Below are positions 28,878 through 37,374 of a stretch of DNA of 64,000 nucleotides, in pieces. Origin of the DNA: Vibrio sp. FE10 (lineage in GTDB: Bacteria; Pseudomonadota; Gammaproteobacteria; Enterobacterales; Vibrionaceae); contig NZ_AP028067.1 in assembly GCF_030297155.1 (NCBI RefSeq), forward strand, positions 682,001-746,000, in the 5' to 3' direction. How positions within the stretch are numbered: the first letter of the stretch is position 1; every line of letters starts with the position of its first letter. The notes below the pieces were generated by a model. The model was not told the DNA's origin and searched no databases. It worked only from the letters and a program-made list of their open reading frames with translations. The position numbers were made by a program, and so were the translations under genes.

Positions 28878-29606
28878 ATGAAATATATCGGAATTGATGG
28901 CTGCAAGGCGGGTTGGATCGCTTGGATTGTCTCTGGCAATGAGCCACCTGAGTTCAAGGTGGTAAAGACCCTAGATGAGTTGGTTGATGATCTTACGGAA
29001 GCAACAACGTTAATCGATATGCCTATTGGTTTTAGTGACTCGCTCACACCAGACCGATTATGCGACAAAGCAGCAAGGCGATTCCTGACGAGTAAACGCG
29101 GTTCTTCTGTGTTTCCGGTTCCGTGCCGAGAGGCGGTTTACCAAACCGATTACATTGCGGCGTGTAATGCCAATGTGGAGCAACTGAGTAAGAAGTTCTC
29201 TAAGCAAACTTGGGGTATTGTGCCCAAGGTTCGCGAGCTTGATGAGCTCATTGAAACTCATCCCAATCTTTCTATCAGGGAATCACATCCTGAGGTGGTG
29301 TTTGCAGCTTTGAAAGGGGAACCGCTAGCGTTTTCTAAGCGAACTCAAGAGGGCAAAGAGGAACGACTTTCGGTTATTCAACGGCTGGCTCCGCAATGGT
29401 GTGACAGCTTGTCGTTAGCGATTTCGAGCACCAAACGTAAAGATGTCGCGATAGATGATATTTACGATGCTTTCGTACTTATGCTGATCGCCTATCACGC
29501 TCCACAATTATCGACCTTACCTGAGCCTTCTGATGTTGGTGGAGAAGCTGACACGGATCAGAACGGACAAGTTCGAGAGATTGTCTATTGGAATAAACCG
29601 CGTTAA
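28878..29606 (+). CDS. DUF429 protein, predicted RNase H-like nuclease
   Basis: Cytoplasmic protein of 242 residues. The start YIGIDGCKAGW and the internal TLIDMPIGF are the two acidic strands of the DUF429 family, proposed to have an RNase H-like nuclease fold; DAFVLMLIAY near the C-terminus is the third conserved block. Function is unproven in any member I can name with confidence. It lies 46 bases after the YeeE/YedE-type gene on the same strand and may be co-transcribed with it. No clear terminator follows. Confidence 0.75.
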   Translation: MKYIGIDGCKAGWIAWIVSGNEPPEFKVVKTLDELVDDLTEATTLIDMPIGFSDSLTPDRLCDKAARRFLTSKRGSSVFPVPCREAVYQTDYIAACNANVEQLSKKFSKQTWGIVPKVRELDELIETHPNLSIRESHPEVVFAALKGEPLAFSKRTQEGKEERLSVIQRLAPQWCDSLSLAISSTKRKDVAIDDIYDAFVLMLIAYHAPQLSTLPEPSDVGGEADTDQNGQVREIVYWNKPR

Positions 29607-29687
29607 CAAATCGTGCACTCCACTTGGCTTAATATGCTATTTTCCAACCCTTGTTACTTTCCACTCTAATTATTTTGAGTCTTTGAT

Positions 29688-30497
29688 ATGAAACGTTTTA
29701 TTGTCGGCTGTCTGGCCATTGTTTTCAGTGCTGCGAGTTATGCTCAAGTTGCACCTATATCTCAATGGCAATGCGACATGATGAAAAAGAACAACGTCTT
29801 GAGCAGTGGTGCGCCTGTCGGTTGTGAGCGACTATCCAAAGTGGATTTCGATTTCATTAACTTCAAAGGAGAAACACAACAGGGCAATATGATTGTGCTC
29901 GATGTTATTGCACCTTCAGTTGAACAAATCTTTTCAGAGTTAAAACAGCGCAATTTCCCGCTTCATTCTGCTCGCCTTATGCGTGAGTTTAACGGTGACG
30001 ACAACGCCTCAATGGATGCGAACAACAGCAGTGCCTTTAACGCTCGGCCTATCACTGGTGGAGGTGGTTGGTCGAAACACGCCTATGGTGTGGCGATAGA
30101 CATCAACCCGGTTCAGAACCCTTTCTTAGAGTTCGATAGCAACGGAACCATCACAGTAAAGCCATCGCAATCGGCTACCCGCTATGTGAACCGTACTCGC
30201 TTTCGTGCGCGTGATGAAATTGAACGCAGTGGCATGGCTGAAGATGTGGTTGAGCTTTTTGCCCATCACGGCTTTATGATTTGGGGAGGGGATTGGAATA
30301 GCCCAATCGATACTCAGCATTTTGAGGTCGGCTCAAGGAAGTTTGTTAATCAACTGCTCTCTAAACCACAACCTGAAGCCAAAGTGCTATTTGAGCGTTA
30401 CGTCGAATCTTATCGACAATGTTTTAATCAGAATAAAGGCGAGGGCGCAGAAAAAGCTCGTGCTATCTGTGCAAAGAAAACAGTTGGTACTTTTTAG
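29688..30497 (+). CDS. Exported M15-family D-alanyl-D-alanine carboxypeptidase-like protein
   Basis: Probable periplasmic peptidoglycan peptidase. The 269-residue product has a signal peptide ending near SYA, then an M15_4 (VanY/endolysin-like) domain with zinc ligands in SKHAYGVAIDIN (SxHxxGxAxD) and in DTQHFEVG, and the WGGDW segment between them. The C-terminal 40 residues, with two cysteines, lie outside the core. A terminator follows. It is unlinked to other cell-wall genes except the exported protease-like gene downstream. Confidence 0.82.
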   Translation: MKRFIVGCLAIVFSAASYAQVAPISQWQCDMMKKNNVLSSGAPVGCERLSKVDFDFINFKGETQQGNMIVLDVIAPSVEQIFSELKQRNFPLHSARLMREFNGDDNASMDANNSSAFNARPITGGGGWSKHAYGVAIDINPVQNPFLEFDSNGTITVKPSQSATRYVNRTRFRARDEIERSGMAEDVVELFAHHGFMIWGGDWNSPIDTQHFEVGSRKFVNQLLSKPQPEAKVLFERYVESYRQCFNQNKGEGAEKARAICAKKTVGTF

Positions 30498-30566
30498 TGC
30501 TATGTTTATCTAGAACCGTTTGTGTTTTAGCAAGTTAAACTCGCTTCAGGTGTGTTTTGAATAGCT

Positions 30567-30595
30567 AAGGTCAGCGCTTGTCGTTGGCCTTTTTT
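30567..30595 (+). terminator. Terminator after the M15 peptidase gene
   Basis: AAGGTCAGC (30567-30575) pairs with GTTGGCCTT (30583-30591), two pairs being G-T, followed by a T-run to 30595. Confidence 0.65.
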
Positions 30596-30707
30596 GTATT
30601 CGTTTCTTCAATATCACATCGACTATTGAACAGGTTATTGGGTATCCATTAGTCAATAACTGATGAAGTAATACGGCGCAAAGTCATCGGTTTGTCATTG
30701 AAAAAGT

Positions 30708-30725
30708 CATAACGTAAACGTTATG
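30708..30725. promoter_or_regulatory. Perfect 18-bp palindrome upstream of the retropepsin-like gene
   Basis: CATAACGTAAACGTTATG has two perfect 8-base arms around AA. It lies 78 bases before the gene at 30803, in the position of an operator, within a 305-base gap that otherwise holds only the preceding terminator. The cognate regulator is not recognised. Confidence 0.5.
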
Positions 30726-30802
30726 TGAGAACCATTGCTGGTGGAGGAACTTCTTGCCGAATCGCCAGTATTATTAGTGAACTGATCACAACGGACCAAC
30801 TA

Positions 30803-32683
30803 ATGAAAAAGATACCTTTGGCTCTAACTCTTTTAAGCACTCTACTTTTTTCACAATACTCTTTGGCTACAGACACTTCACACACCACTCAAAACCCGAC
30901 TTACGAACTCGATGGTAAGGCGGTATTAGGCCGTACAGAGAATGTGTACCTATCGAGCGTTCAAGGGCTAAAAGATGTTCCTTTCATTGGTAAAATCGAT
31001 ACCGGTGCAGAAACTACCTCTATGCATGCGGAAGACATTCATGTGAAGAGCACGAATGCCGATTACAAGAACCTTAAAGACAAAGAGTTGATGTCGGCGT
31101 TAACCGAAGATGTGTTGAACAATAGCGATGTTGATTACGATGATTGGGAAGGCAGCACCTTTGCGAAATATGAAGCGGTTGTGTCTTTCAAGGTTCAAAA
31201 CCCACGCACAGGCGACATGGTATTAATTGAAGCGCCTTTAGAGCGTGTCAGTATGATACGCAGCCGCACCAGCAGCACGCCTTTGCTTCGTCCTACGGTG
31301 AAGATGTCGCTGACCATTGCTGATCAAGAATTAAAAACAGACGTTAACCTGACGGACAGAAGTCACTTCTCTGCACCAGTGCTGATCGGCAAAACCTTTC
31401 TTGCTGACAACGCACTAGTGTTCGCTGGCTACGACTATTTGCAAGAACAAGAAAACGCGACGGTTGTTGGTCGTAAAGAGGTGGTTTCTATCTCTGGAAT
31501 GGCGATGAACGCAACCTTCTCTCTAAAGAATCGCTACAGCATTCTGCATGCAAAAAATATCGACGTAGACAAAAAGAACAGTGAAGTGACGTTTGATATG
31601 TTCGACAACGATGGCAAGCAGAAAGAGATGACATTGCCACTGGTTCGCATGCTGAGCGTGAGCGGCAAAAAGAGACCTCTGGTATACGTACCAGTCCAAC
31701 TCGATGAGGACACAACCAAAGATATTCTCGTGTACTTACGTGACCGCTCGAACAGCAGCTCGCAGCTAAGGTTGGGAACCAATACGGCCAGCGAACTCTT
31801 TATGATTGATACCAACGCTGAAAATATCCTTTCAAAAGGTTCAGAGAGCTTTAGCGATGTGGCGGAGGCTGGTGACCCTTTAATTATCTCACCAGAAGAA
31901 GACATTACGATTGATAACTTCCCGCTTAAGGCCGTGGCTTCTTTTACTGTCAATACACCTTTGTTGAAGGTTGATAGCTTTGAGATTATCGGTAAGGGCA
32001 AAGATACATCGGTTGAGTTCTACTTAACTGACGTCAATGGCGAACAGCAAAAAGTCACCAAACCTGTGATTAAGAAATTAAGAGTCGGGGATGATACTCG
32101 CCCAGTTGTGAGTGGTGAATTTTCGGTTTCTGGCAAAGTTCGTCAGCAAGACTTCGCGATTGATGTGCTAGACAGCAATGAAAAAGAAGCCTACTTCATT
32201 CTAGGTAAGAAGATGGCGAAAGAAGGTGTTTACGTGAACACGCGTTCTGACTATCTATTAAAAGCCGAGCCATTGTTTAAAGTAGGGCACATTGAAGTCG
32301 TTGAAGTGAATGGCATGACATTCCCTGCCAAGCTAGACACAGGTGCCGATGTGAGTTCAATGAATGCCGTCAACATCAAACGATTCAAGAAAGATGGTCA
32401 AGACATGGTGAGCTTCACTTATCAAAACAACCAAGGCGATAAGCAAGACTTTACCAAGCCAGTGATCGATGTAATGCGCATCAAAGCCAAGAAAGGCGAG
32501 AAGGTGAATATTCGCCCTGTGGTAGAAATGAACGTTAAGCTCGGCGATTTAGAGAAGAAGGTGAGAGTGAACCTTCAAGATCGTTCACGCTTCGAATACA
32601 GCATGATCCTAGGTAAGAACTTCCTGAAACACGGCGCGGTAGTGAGCAGTGATGAAAATTACTTGCTGGGCGAGATGGATTAA
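30803..32683 (+). CDS. Exported protein with four retropepsin-like ([18 protein letters not shown] 'Zn protease') repeats
   Basis: The 626-residue product has a signal peptide (to about YSLA) and four successive copies of a roughly 120-160-residue domain resembling the RimK-linked retropepsin-like family (formerly DUF785, 'ATP-dependent zinc protease'). Repeat 1 (about 40-215) and repeat 4 (about 488-626) keep the aspartic motif DTGA at D66 and D512; repeats 2 (about 220-365) and 3 (about 370-485) have lost it. Each repeat ends in a related LGK/LIGK-plus-aromatic block (e.g. DRSRFEYSMILGKNFL). The ATG at 30803 is preferred to an upstream in-frame GTG at 30725 because it gives a proper signal peptide. 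Protease activity is inferred only. A terminator follows. Confidence 0.8.
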   Translation: MKKIPLALTLLSTLLFSQYSLATDTSHTTQNPTYELDGKAVLGRTENVYLSSVQGLKDVPFIGKIDTGAETTSMHAEDIHVKSTNADYKNLKDKELMSALTEDVLNNSDVDYDDWEGSTFAKYEAVVSFKVQNPRTGDMVLIEAPLERVSMIRSRTSSTPLLRPTVKMSLTIADQELKTDVNLTDRSHFSAPVLIGKTFLADNALVFAGYDYLQEQENATVVGRKEVVSISGMAMNATFSLKNRYSILHAKNIDVDKKNSEVTFDMFDNDGKQKEMTLPLVRMLSVSGKKRPLVYVPVQLDEDTTKDILVYLRDRSNSSSQLRLGTNTASELFMIDTNAENILSKGSESFSDVAEAGDPLIISPEEDITIDNFPLKAVASFTVNTPLLKVDSFEIIGKGKDTSVEFYLTDVNGEQQKVTKPVIKKLRVGDDTRPVVSGEFSVSGKVRQQDFAIDVLDSNEKEAYFILGKKMAKEGVYVNTRSDYLLKAEPLFKVGHIEVVEVNGMTFPAKLDTGADVSSMNAVNIKRFKKDGQDMVSFTYQNNQGDKQDFTKPVIDVMRIKAKKGEKVNIRPVVEMNVKLGDLEKKVRVNLQDRSRFEYSMILGKNFLKHGAVVSSDENYLLGEMD

Positions 32684-32726
32684 CACCTAAACCAGCTTTA
32701 GTTCGCAGTAAAGCAGCTCTAAACGG

Positions 32727-32760
32727 CCACACATTTCAGCAATGGGATGTGTGGTTTTTT
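32727..32760 (+). terminator. Terminator after the retropepsin-like gene
   Basis: CCACACAT (32727-32734) pairs perfectly with ATGTGTGG (32747-32754), followed by six T residues. Confidence 0.75.
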
Positions 32761-32849
32761 ATTAAGCGTCTGGTTTTATTGTCGACGTGCTAATGGTAAC
32801 TCATTGTTAGCAATGTGATTTGTCATGTTATGGCAAGTAAAATAAAGAT

Positions 32850-32880
32850 AAAAAAAGGGCCAACTCTTTCGAGTTGGCCC
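32850..32880 (-). terminator. Terminator of ssrA
   Basis: On the minus strand, GGGCCAACTC and GAGTTGGCCC (arms at 32871-32880 and 32857-32866) form a 10-bp stem with a GAAA tetraloop, followed by a run of seven T residues. It lies 12 bases after the tmRNA CCA end. Confidence 0.9.
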
Positions 32881-32892
32881 TTTCCAAACGTT

Positions 32893-33259
32893 TGGTGGAG
32901 CTGGCGGGAGTTGAACCCGCGTCCAAAAATCATTCATCATTGGTACTACATGCTTAGTCGATCTTTAATTTCACCAGCAACCTGCGAACCGACACGCTAG
33001 TTAAAGGCTAACCTGAATTGTTATTCGCGCTTTTCCTCTCAGGTGGGAGAATCCGCGCTAGCTAGTTTGGGTTTGATCTCTTATTGGTCCCCGTCTTACG
33101 AGCGGAAGCTAGGGTAAGAGAGCTCTGAGCAGGTTATTAAGCTGCTAGTGCGTAGTTTTCGTCGTTTGCGACTATTTTTTTGCGGCTTTTAACGTGGCCA
33201 ACCGCCCCACGGCATGCACCTCAGACTTCAAAATTCCTGTCGAATCCTAAATCAGCCCC
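32893..33259 (-). ncRNA. ssrA: Transfer-messenger RNA (tmRNA)
   Basis: A 367-base tmRNA that frees stalled ribosomes and tags the incomplete protein. The 5' end GGGGCTGATT (from 33259) pairs with the 3' tRNA-like end, which closes with GGTTCAACTCCCGCCAGCTCC and an encoded ACCA (to 32893). The tag frame runs from 33169 to 33137 and reads ANDENYALAA then TAA TAA, the gamma-proteobacterial tag. The TPsiC arm (GGACGCGGGTTCAACTCC) is intact. smpB, whose product binds tmRNA, lies 66 bases upstream on the same strand. Confidence 0.97.
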
Positions 33260-33325
33260 AAGTGTTATTTGCATAGTACCAGAAAAGCTTTGCCTGTCTA
33301 GCACTGTGCGTTTAAGTGCTTAAAA

Positions 33326-33811
33326 TTAACGCAAATTACTCTTCATAATTCGTGCTTTATCTCTCGCCCAATCTTTTTCTTTCATATCAGTACGTTTATC
33401 GTGCAGCTTTTTACCTTTCGCTACGCCAACTTTAATCTTCGCCCAAGAGCGAGACCAGTAAAGCGCGGTTGCGACAAGTGTCATGCCTTCACGGTTAATA
33501 CGACCGATAAGGTTATCGAGTTCTTTTCTCGACATTAGTAGTTTACGGATGCGTGTTGGGTTCGCCACGATATGAGTACTCGCTTGAGTAAGCGGAGTGA
33601 TCGTCATACCACTGATGAATGCTTCGCCGTCTCGGATGTAGACGTAGCTTTCTGCGATATTGGTTTTGCCTTCACGTAGGGATTTTACTTCCCAGCCTTG
33701 TAGCTCAAGCCCCGCTTCTATCTCATCATCGATGAAATATTCGTGGCGAGCTTTCTTATTAAGCGCAATGGTATTGCTACCGGCTTTTGATTTTGATTTA
33801 TTCTTTGCCAT
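33326..33811 (-). CDS. smpB: SsrA-binding protein SmpB
   Basis: Small basic protein that binds the tRNA-like part of tmRNA and delivers it to stalled ribosomes. From the ATG at 33811 it has 161 residues and the SmpB blocks [28 protein letters not shown] and [16 protein letters not shown]; the C-terminal tail ends KARIMKS, the part that enters the empty decoding site. A longer frame to 33880 is rejected because GAGG precedes the 33811 start and the extra residues match nothing in the family. It is followed by its partner ssrA. Confidence 0.97.
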   Translation of the reverse strand: MAKNKSKSKAGSNTIALNKKARHEYFIDDEIEAGLELQGWEVKSLREGKTNIAESYVYIRDGEAFISGMTITPLTQASTHIVANPTRIRKLLMSRKELDNLIGRINREGMTLVATALYWSRSWAKIKVGVAKGKKLHDKRTDMKEKDWARDKARIMKSNLR

Positions 33812-33930
33812 AATGGCCTCATTATACGGATTGCACCCTAGTTGGGGAATCCTTTTTATTTGCGCTCTGGCCCAATACAATTAAAATTGCAGTTTGTGTT
33901 AATGTAACGCTGTCTTTAACAGGAGTCTAT

Positions 33931-34359
33931 ATGCCAAAGGTTACTCGTTCAGCATTAGTGTCGTTTAGTGCCGATCAGATGTTCAGCTTGGTCAATGATG
34001 TTGCTCGTTATCACGAGTTTTTGCCAGGGTGTTCTGGTTCACGTGTGATCGAATCTTCAGATTCAACTATGGTAGCTTCGGTTGATGTCTCTAAAGCGGG
34101 TATCAGCAAAACATTTACTACTTCTAATCGTTTAGCGGATGGCACTGAGATCTTGATGGAACTGGTGGACGGCCCGTTCAAAAAACTGCAGGGTGGTTGG
34201 TATTTTACTCCGCTCGATGAGCAAGCGTGTAAGGTTGAGCTCAAGTTGGAATTTGAATTCTCTAGCCGAATGATTGAAATGGCATTTGGTAAGGTTTTCA
34301 ATGAGCTGACGAGCAATATGGTCAGTGCTTTTACTCAACGCGCGAAACAGGTTTATTAA
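33931..34359 (+). CDS. ratA: RatA-family START/SRPBCC protein
   Basis: Ribosome-association-toxin family protein (also called PasT or Coq10-like); 142 residues forming one START-like lipid-binding fold. The blocks SLVNDVARYHEFLPGCSGSRV and LVDGPFKKLQGGW are typical. In E. coli the protein binds the 50S subunit when overproduced, and homologues aid ubiquinone function; the physiological role here is not settled. AGGAG precedes the ATG. It is divergent from smpB and coupled to rnfH, the usual order in gamma-proteobacteria. Confidence 0.9.
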   Translation: MPKVTRSALVSFSADQMFSLVNDVARYHEFLPGCSGSRVIESSDSTMVASVDVSKAGISKTFTTSNRLADGTEILMELVDGPFKKLQGGWYFTPLDEQACKVELKLEFEFSSRMIEMAFGKVFNELTSNMVSAFTQRAKQVY

Positions 34360-34362
34360 GTC

Positions 34363-34674
34363 ATGACTATTGAATCGGATATGATCCACGTAGAGGTTGT
34401 GTTTGCGCTTCCGCACGAGCAGCGTGTGTTTACCTTGGTGGTGAACAAAAACGCGACTGTGGAAGAGATTATTGCGCAGTCTGGTGTTTTGGAACTGTAT
34501 CCAGAAATCGACTTAGCGAAAAACAAGGTCGGCGTATTCAGCCGCAACGTTAAGCTAGATGCGACGGTTCGCGATAAAGATCGTATCGAAATCTATCGTG
34601 CACTATTGGCCGATCCAAAAGAGATTCGCCGTAAGCGTGCTGAGCAAGCGAAAGCAGCAGCGGCTAAATCGTAA
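34363..34674 (+). CDS. rnfH: RnfH-family ubiquitin-fold protein
   Basis: A 103-residue protein with a beta-grasp (ubiquitin-like) fold: [19 protein letters not shown] at the start, [32 protein letters not shown] at the end of the core, then a lysine/alanine-rich tail. The family is widely paired with ratA and was once linked to the Rnf complex by name; no rnf genes are near. It starts three bases after ratA stops, so translational coupling is likely and no separate ribosome site is visible. Confidence 0.88.
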   Translation: MTIESDMIHVEVVFALPHEQRVFTLVVNKNATVEEIIAQSGVLELYPEIDLAKNKVGVFSRNVKLDATVRDKDRIEIYRALLADPKEIRRKRAEQAKAAAAKS

Positions 34675-34700
34675 TGCTAAAAAAATTCGACTAAGAAGAG

Positions 34701-34726
34701 AGCTCGCTATATTGGCGAGCTTTTTT
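34701..34726 (+). terminator. Terminator of ratA-rnfH
   Basis: AGCTCGC (34701-34707) pairs with GCGAGCT (34715-34721), followed by six T residues. Confidence 0.8.
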
Positions 34727-34771
34727 GTGCCTGTTGGTTAGACAACGTAGCTAACTTGTTAGTAGATATTA

Positions 34772-34799
34772 AAAAGCCTGCTCGTGTGAGCAGGCTTTT
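34772..34799. terminator. Bidirectional terminator downstream of bamE
   Basis: AAAAGCCTGCTC (34772-34783) pairs perfectly with GAGCAGGCTTTT (34788-34799) around a GTGT loop, giving a T-run on each strand. It probably serves bamE from the minus strand. Confidence 0.82.
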
Positions 34800-34810
34800 G
34801 CGATTCTTAT

Positions 34811-34891
34811 TTTGTCGACGGAGAGTTTTGTCGACTGATAGCTTTATCTGCTGATAGCGTTGTCGACTAAGAGCTTTGTTGACTGGAAAGC
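34811..34891. repeat. 16-bp degenerate tandem repeat, five copies
   Basis: Five head-to-tail copies start at 34811, 34827, 34843, 34859 and 34875. The best copy is TTTGTCGACTGATAGC (34827-34842); the others differ at two to five positions, and the last is 17 bases and runs into the bamE stop codon. Four copies hold a GTYGAC core. The array lies between the bamE stop and its terminator, so it would be transcribed in the bamE 3' UTR. Confidence 0.75.
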
Positions 34892-35250
34892 TAGCGAAGG
34901 CTTTCGAAGAACTCATCACTGGCTTCAAAATCACCATTGATCGTGACTAGAGTACCAGTGGCATCAAAGTTCACGACAAGGTTTTTCTGAATAGGGTCGT
35001 TATGGCCTTTTTGGTGGTGGTAAATGTAGTACCACGTATCTGGGTAGCCATTTTCGATAAGCATAGGTGAGCCCATAACGTAACGAACTTGTGTTTTTGT
35101 CATGCCAAACTTGAGCTGATCGACAGCTTCTTGTTCAACATAGTTACCCTGATTGATGTCAATTCGATAAACCAACTTCTCTAGTAGAGAGCAACCGGTC
35201 AACATTGTTAGTGCAAGTGGAACTGCAACTAACCACTTTTTAATTCGCAT
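34891..35250 (-). CDS. bamE: Outer-membrane assembly lipoprotein BamE (SmpA)
   Basis: Small lipoprotein of the BAM complex that inserts beta-barrel proteins into the outer membrane. The 119-residue precursor has a lipoprotein signal with lipobox LTGC, then the BamE fold with [16 protein letters not shown] and DTWYYIYH. The longer frame to 35376 is rejected because only the ATG at 35250 gives a lipoprotein signal. It is followed by a tandem repeat in its 3' UTR and lies downstream of recN on the same strand. Confidence 0.93.
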   Translation of the reverse strand: MRIKKWLVAVPLALTMLTGCSLLEKLVYRIDINQGNYVEQEAVDQLKFGMTKTQVRYVMGSPMLIENGYPDTWYYIYHHQKGHNDPIQKNLVVNFDATGTLVTINGDFEASDEFFESLR

Positions 35251-35417
35251 AGTTTGAGATCTTTCTTCGCTAAAATACTGCCTGATAATAAACAAGCTCC
35301 AGCAAGAAGTAAAAAGCTCCTTGCGCTTTGAGCTTGTTATGACTGGCAATTTTGAATTAAGTTGCAAAATTGCCAAGAATTTTCGGTAAATTATCAGAAA
35401 GTTGCCGAATATGTAAC

Positions 35418-37082
35418 CTAAGCTGCGATCAATAACTCTTTTGCGTTGGCCAGTGTCGATTCGGTTATTTGGCTGCCACCAAGCAGTCGAGCAAGCTCTG
35501 AAATGCGTTGTTGTTCATCAAGCGTGTGCATTTGAGTCTCGGTTTTACCTGATTTCGTGTTCTTCGCAACAAACAGCTGTTGGTGACCGCAACCGGCAAC
35601 TTGAGGTAAATGCGTCACACACATCACTTGCGTAGATTCGCCCAGTTTTCGAAGCATTTTTCCGACAACTGCAGCGGTTGGTCCACTGATACCCACATCG
35701 ACCTCATCGAAAATCAGGCTTGGTGTATCCACTTTTTGCGCTGTGATCACCTGAATCGCTAGTGAGATTCGTGATAACTCGCCACCAGAAGCCACTTTAG
35801 CAATGGGTTGCATTGGTTGACCTGGGTTGGTCGAAACAATGAAGGTCACGTTATCCATACCCAATGGGGAAGGGTGTGTGTTGGTGTTGTTCACTTCAAT
35901 GGCAAACTGTGCTTTTTCCATACTCAGTTCGTGCATGCTTTGCGTGATCAGCTTGTTAAGCTCTTTTGCGTAACGAGTTCGAGATTTATGAAGCTTCTCT
36001 GATTTAGCCACGAAATACTGGTATTGGTTTTCTACCTCGTTTGCTAATTCTTCCAACTTTTCATCCGAGCAATCCAGCGCTTCAACTTGTTGTAATAAGT
36101 CTTGATGGTGCTTATAAAGCTCTTCTGGTAACACGTGGTGCTTACGAGACATCGACATCACTTTAGAGAAGCGCTCTTCAACGTAAGCCATACGACCGGG
36201 ATCGACATCAATACCATCTAGGTATGTTCTTAACTCGTTATTGGTCTCTTCAATCTGAATAATGGCTTCAGACAATAAGCTCGGTAACTCAGCCAATCTT
36301 TCGTCTAGCTCAGCTAACTGAATTAAGGAGTTATTGGCCGATTGCAGAATACCAAGCGCATTAACTTCTTCGCCTTCATAAATAAGCTCGATAGCTTGTT
36401 GGCAGGTTGTGGCCAGTTCTCCGCTATTGGAGAGGCGCTTATGCTCTTGTTCGAGGTCTTCATATTCTTCCTCCCCAATAGACAGCTCATTTAACTCTTT
36501 GATTTGGTATTCAAGAAGTTGTTTTTGAGCTTGGTTTTGCTGGCTATTTTCACGTAACTCTTTTAAGTGGTTATCGGCTTGTCGCCATGATTGGTAAGCG
36601 TTACGTGTCGATTTCAATAGGTTCAAGTGACCTGCGTATTGATCAAGCATGGCCATTTGATAGTCACTTTTCATCAGCTGGTGGTGCGCGTGTTGGCCAT
36701 GAATATTGATCAGCAGTTGGCCTAGAGACTTTAATTGTGAAAGAGGGACAGGGCTGCCGTTGATGAATGCGCGAGAACGACCTTCTTTAGAGATGGTTCT
36801 GCGTAGGATACATTCACCGCCATCAAGCAGTTCATTGTCTTCTAACCAGCGGGTAGCATGCAGATTGTTCTCAAGTAAAAAAGCAGCACTGACTTCGGTT
36901 TTTTCTTCACCTTGTCGAACCATTCCTGCATCAGATCTTCCTCCAAGACACAAGCCTAAAGCGTCGATAGCGATAGATTTACCTGCACCCGTTTCACCGG
37001 TGATTGTTGTCATGCCTTTAGAGAGTTCTAGCTGTAAAGACTTAACAATAGCGAAATTATTAACACTTAGATGAGCCAGCAT
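35418..37082 (-). CDS. recN: DNA repair protein RecN
   Basis: SMC-like ATPase that promotes repair of double-strand breaks. The 554-residue protein has Walker A GETGAGKS at residues 29-36, two coiled-coil arms in the middle (about 155-360), and the C-terminal head with [16 protein letters not shown] (signature) and [13 protein letters not shown] (Walker B). Three LexA-box-like sites just upstream place it in the SOS regulon, as known for recN in E. coli. Confidence 0.96.
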   Translation of the reverse strand: MLAHLSVNNFAIVKSLQLELSKGMTTITGETGAGKSIAIDALGLCLGGRSDAGMVRQGEEKTEVSAAFLLENNLHATRWLEDNELLDGGECILRRTISKEGRSRAFINGSPVPLSQLKSLGQLLINIHGQHAHHQLMKSDYQMAMLDQYAGHLNLLKSTRNAYQSWRQADNHLKELRENSQQNQAQKQLLEYQIKELNELSIGEEEYEDLEQEHKRLSNSGELATTCQQAIELIYEGEEVNALGILQSANNSLIQLAELDERLAELPSLLSEAIIQIEETNNELRTYLDGIDVDPGRMAYVEERFSKVMSMSRKHHVLPEELYKHHQDLLQQVEALDCSDEKLEELANEVENQYQYFVAKSEKLHKSRTRYAKELNKLITQSMHELSMEKAQFAIEVNNTNTHPSPLGMDNVTFIVSTNPGQPMQPIAKVASGGELSRISLAIQVITAQKVDTPSLIFDEVDVGISGPTAAVVGKMLRKLGESTQVMCVTHLPQVAGCGHQQLFVAKNTKSGKTETQMHTLDEQQRISELARLLGGSQITESTLANAKELLIAA

Positions 37083-37092
37083 TTTTATTTAC

Positions 37093-37148
37093 CTGTATAA
37101 CTGAACAATACTGTATATAAGCTCAGTATATACTGTTTCTTTATACAG
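37093..37148. promoter_or_regulatory. Three LexA (SOS) boxes upstream of recN
   Basis: CTGTTTCTTTATACAG (37133-37148) matches the CTGT-N8-ACAG LexA consensus perfectly. Two more sites, CTGTATATAAGCTCAG (37111-37126) and CTGTATAACTGAACAA (37093-37108), each deviate by one base in the outer part. All lie within 70 bases of the recN start, which implies tight SOS repression. Confidence 0.85.
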
Positions 37149-37224
37149 TAAAGTCGGCAGGTGAAATTTTTTTGTGATAGCTCTCAGAATTGAGGTTGTC
37201 TGTAGATCACTGAAACTGCTATAG

Positions 37225-37258
37225 ATTCCCAAATCAGTCGTTCCTCCCTCTTGGGAAT
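37225..37258. repeat. Dispersed hairpin repeat
   Basis: ATTCCCAA (37225-37232) and TTGGGAAT (37251-37258) are inverted arms around GTCGTTCCTC. The same theme (TCGTTCCTC next to GGAATGACGA, framed by ATTCCC/GGGAAT) recurs around 21036-21070 and 21106-21146, so this is a solo copy of the family in the 21-kb repeat block. Confidence 0.6.
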
Positions 37259-37312
37259 GACGATGTGATAGATTGGCGTGAAGATAGAGATGGCGGGCTT
37301 TTGTTAGGCAAT

Positions 37313-37341
37313 AAAAAAGGCTGACGAATACGTCAGCCTTT
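37313..37341 (-). terminator. Terminator of nadK
   Basis: AAAGGCTGACG (37316-37326) pairs perfectly with CGTCAGCCTTT (37331-37341) around AATA; on the minus strand the stem is followed by six T residues. Confidence 0.85.
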
Positions 37342-37374
37342 CAAGTTTTCAGTTATTACTGGAGCTTTTGTTTT

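Noticed and set aside
32815..33000. Plus-strand frame with WWSWRELNPRP
   Set aside because: It is the antisense of the tmRNA 3' end, a common false protein.
34811..34891. CRISPR-like array
   Set aside because: The 16-bp units are directly adjacent without spacers, and no cas genes are present.
34891..35376. Longer BamE frame
   Set aside because: The extra N-terminal 42 residues would hide the lipoprotein signal; the ATG at 35250 is used.
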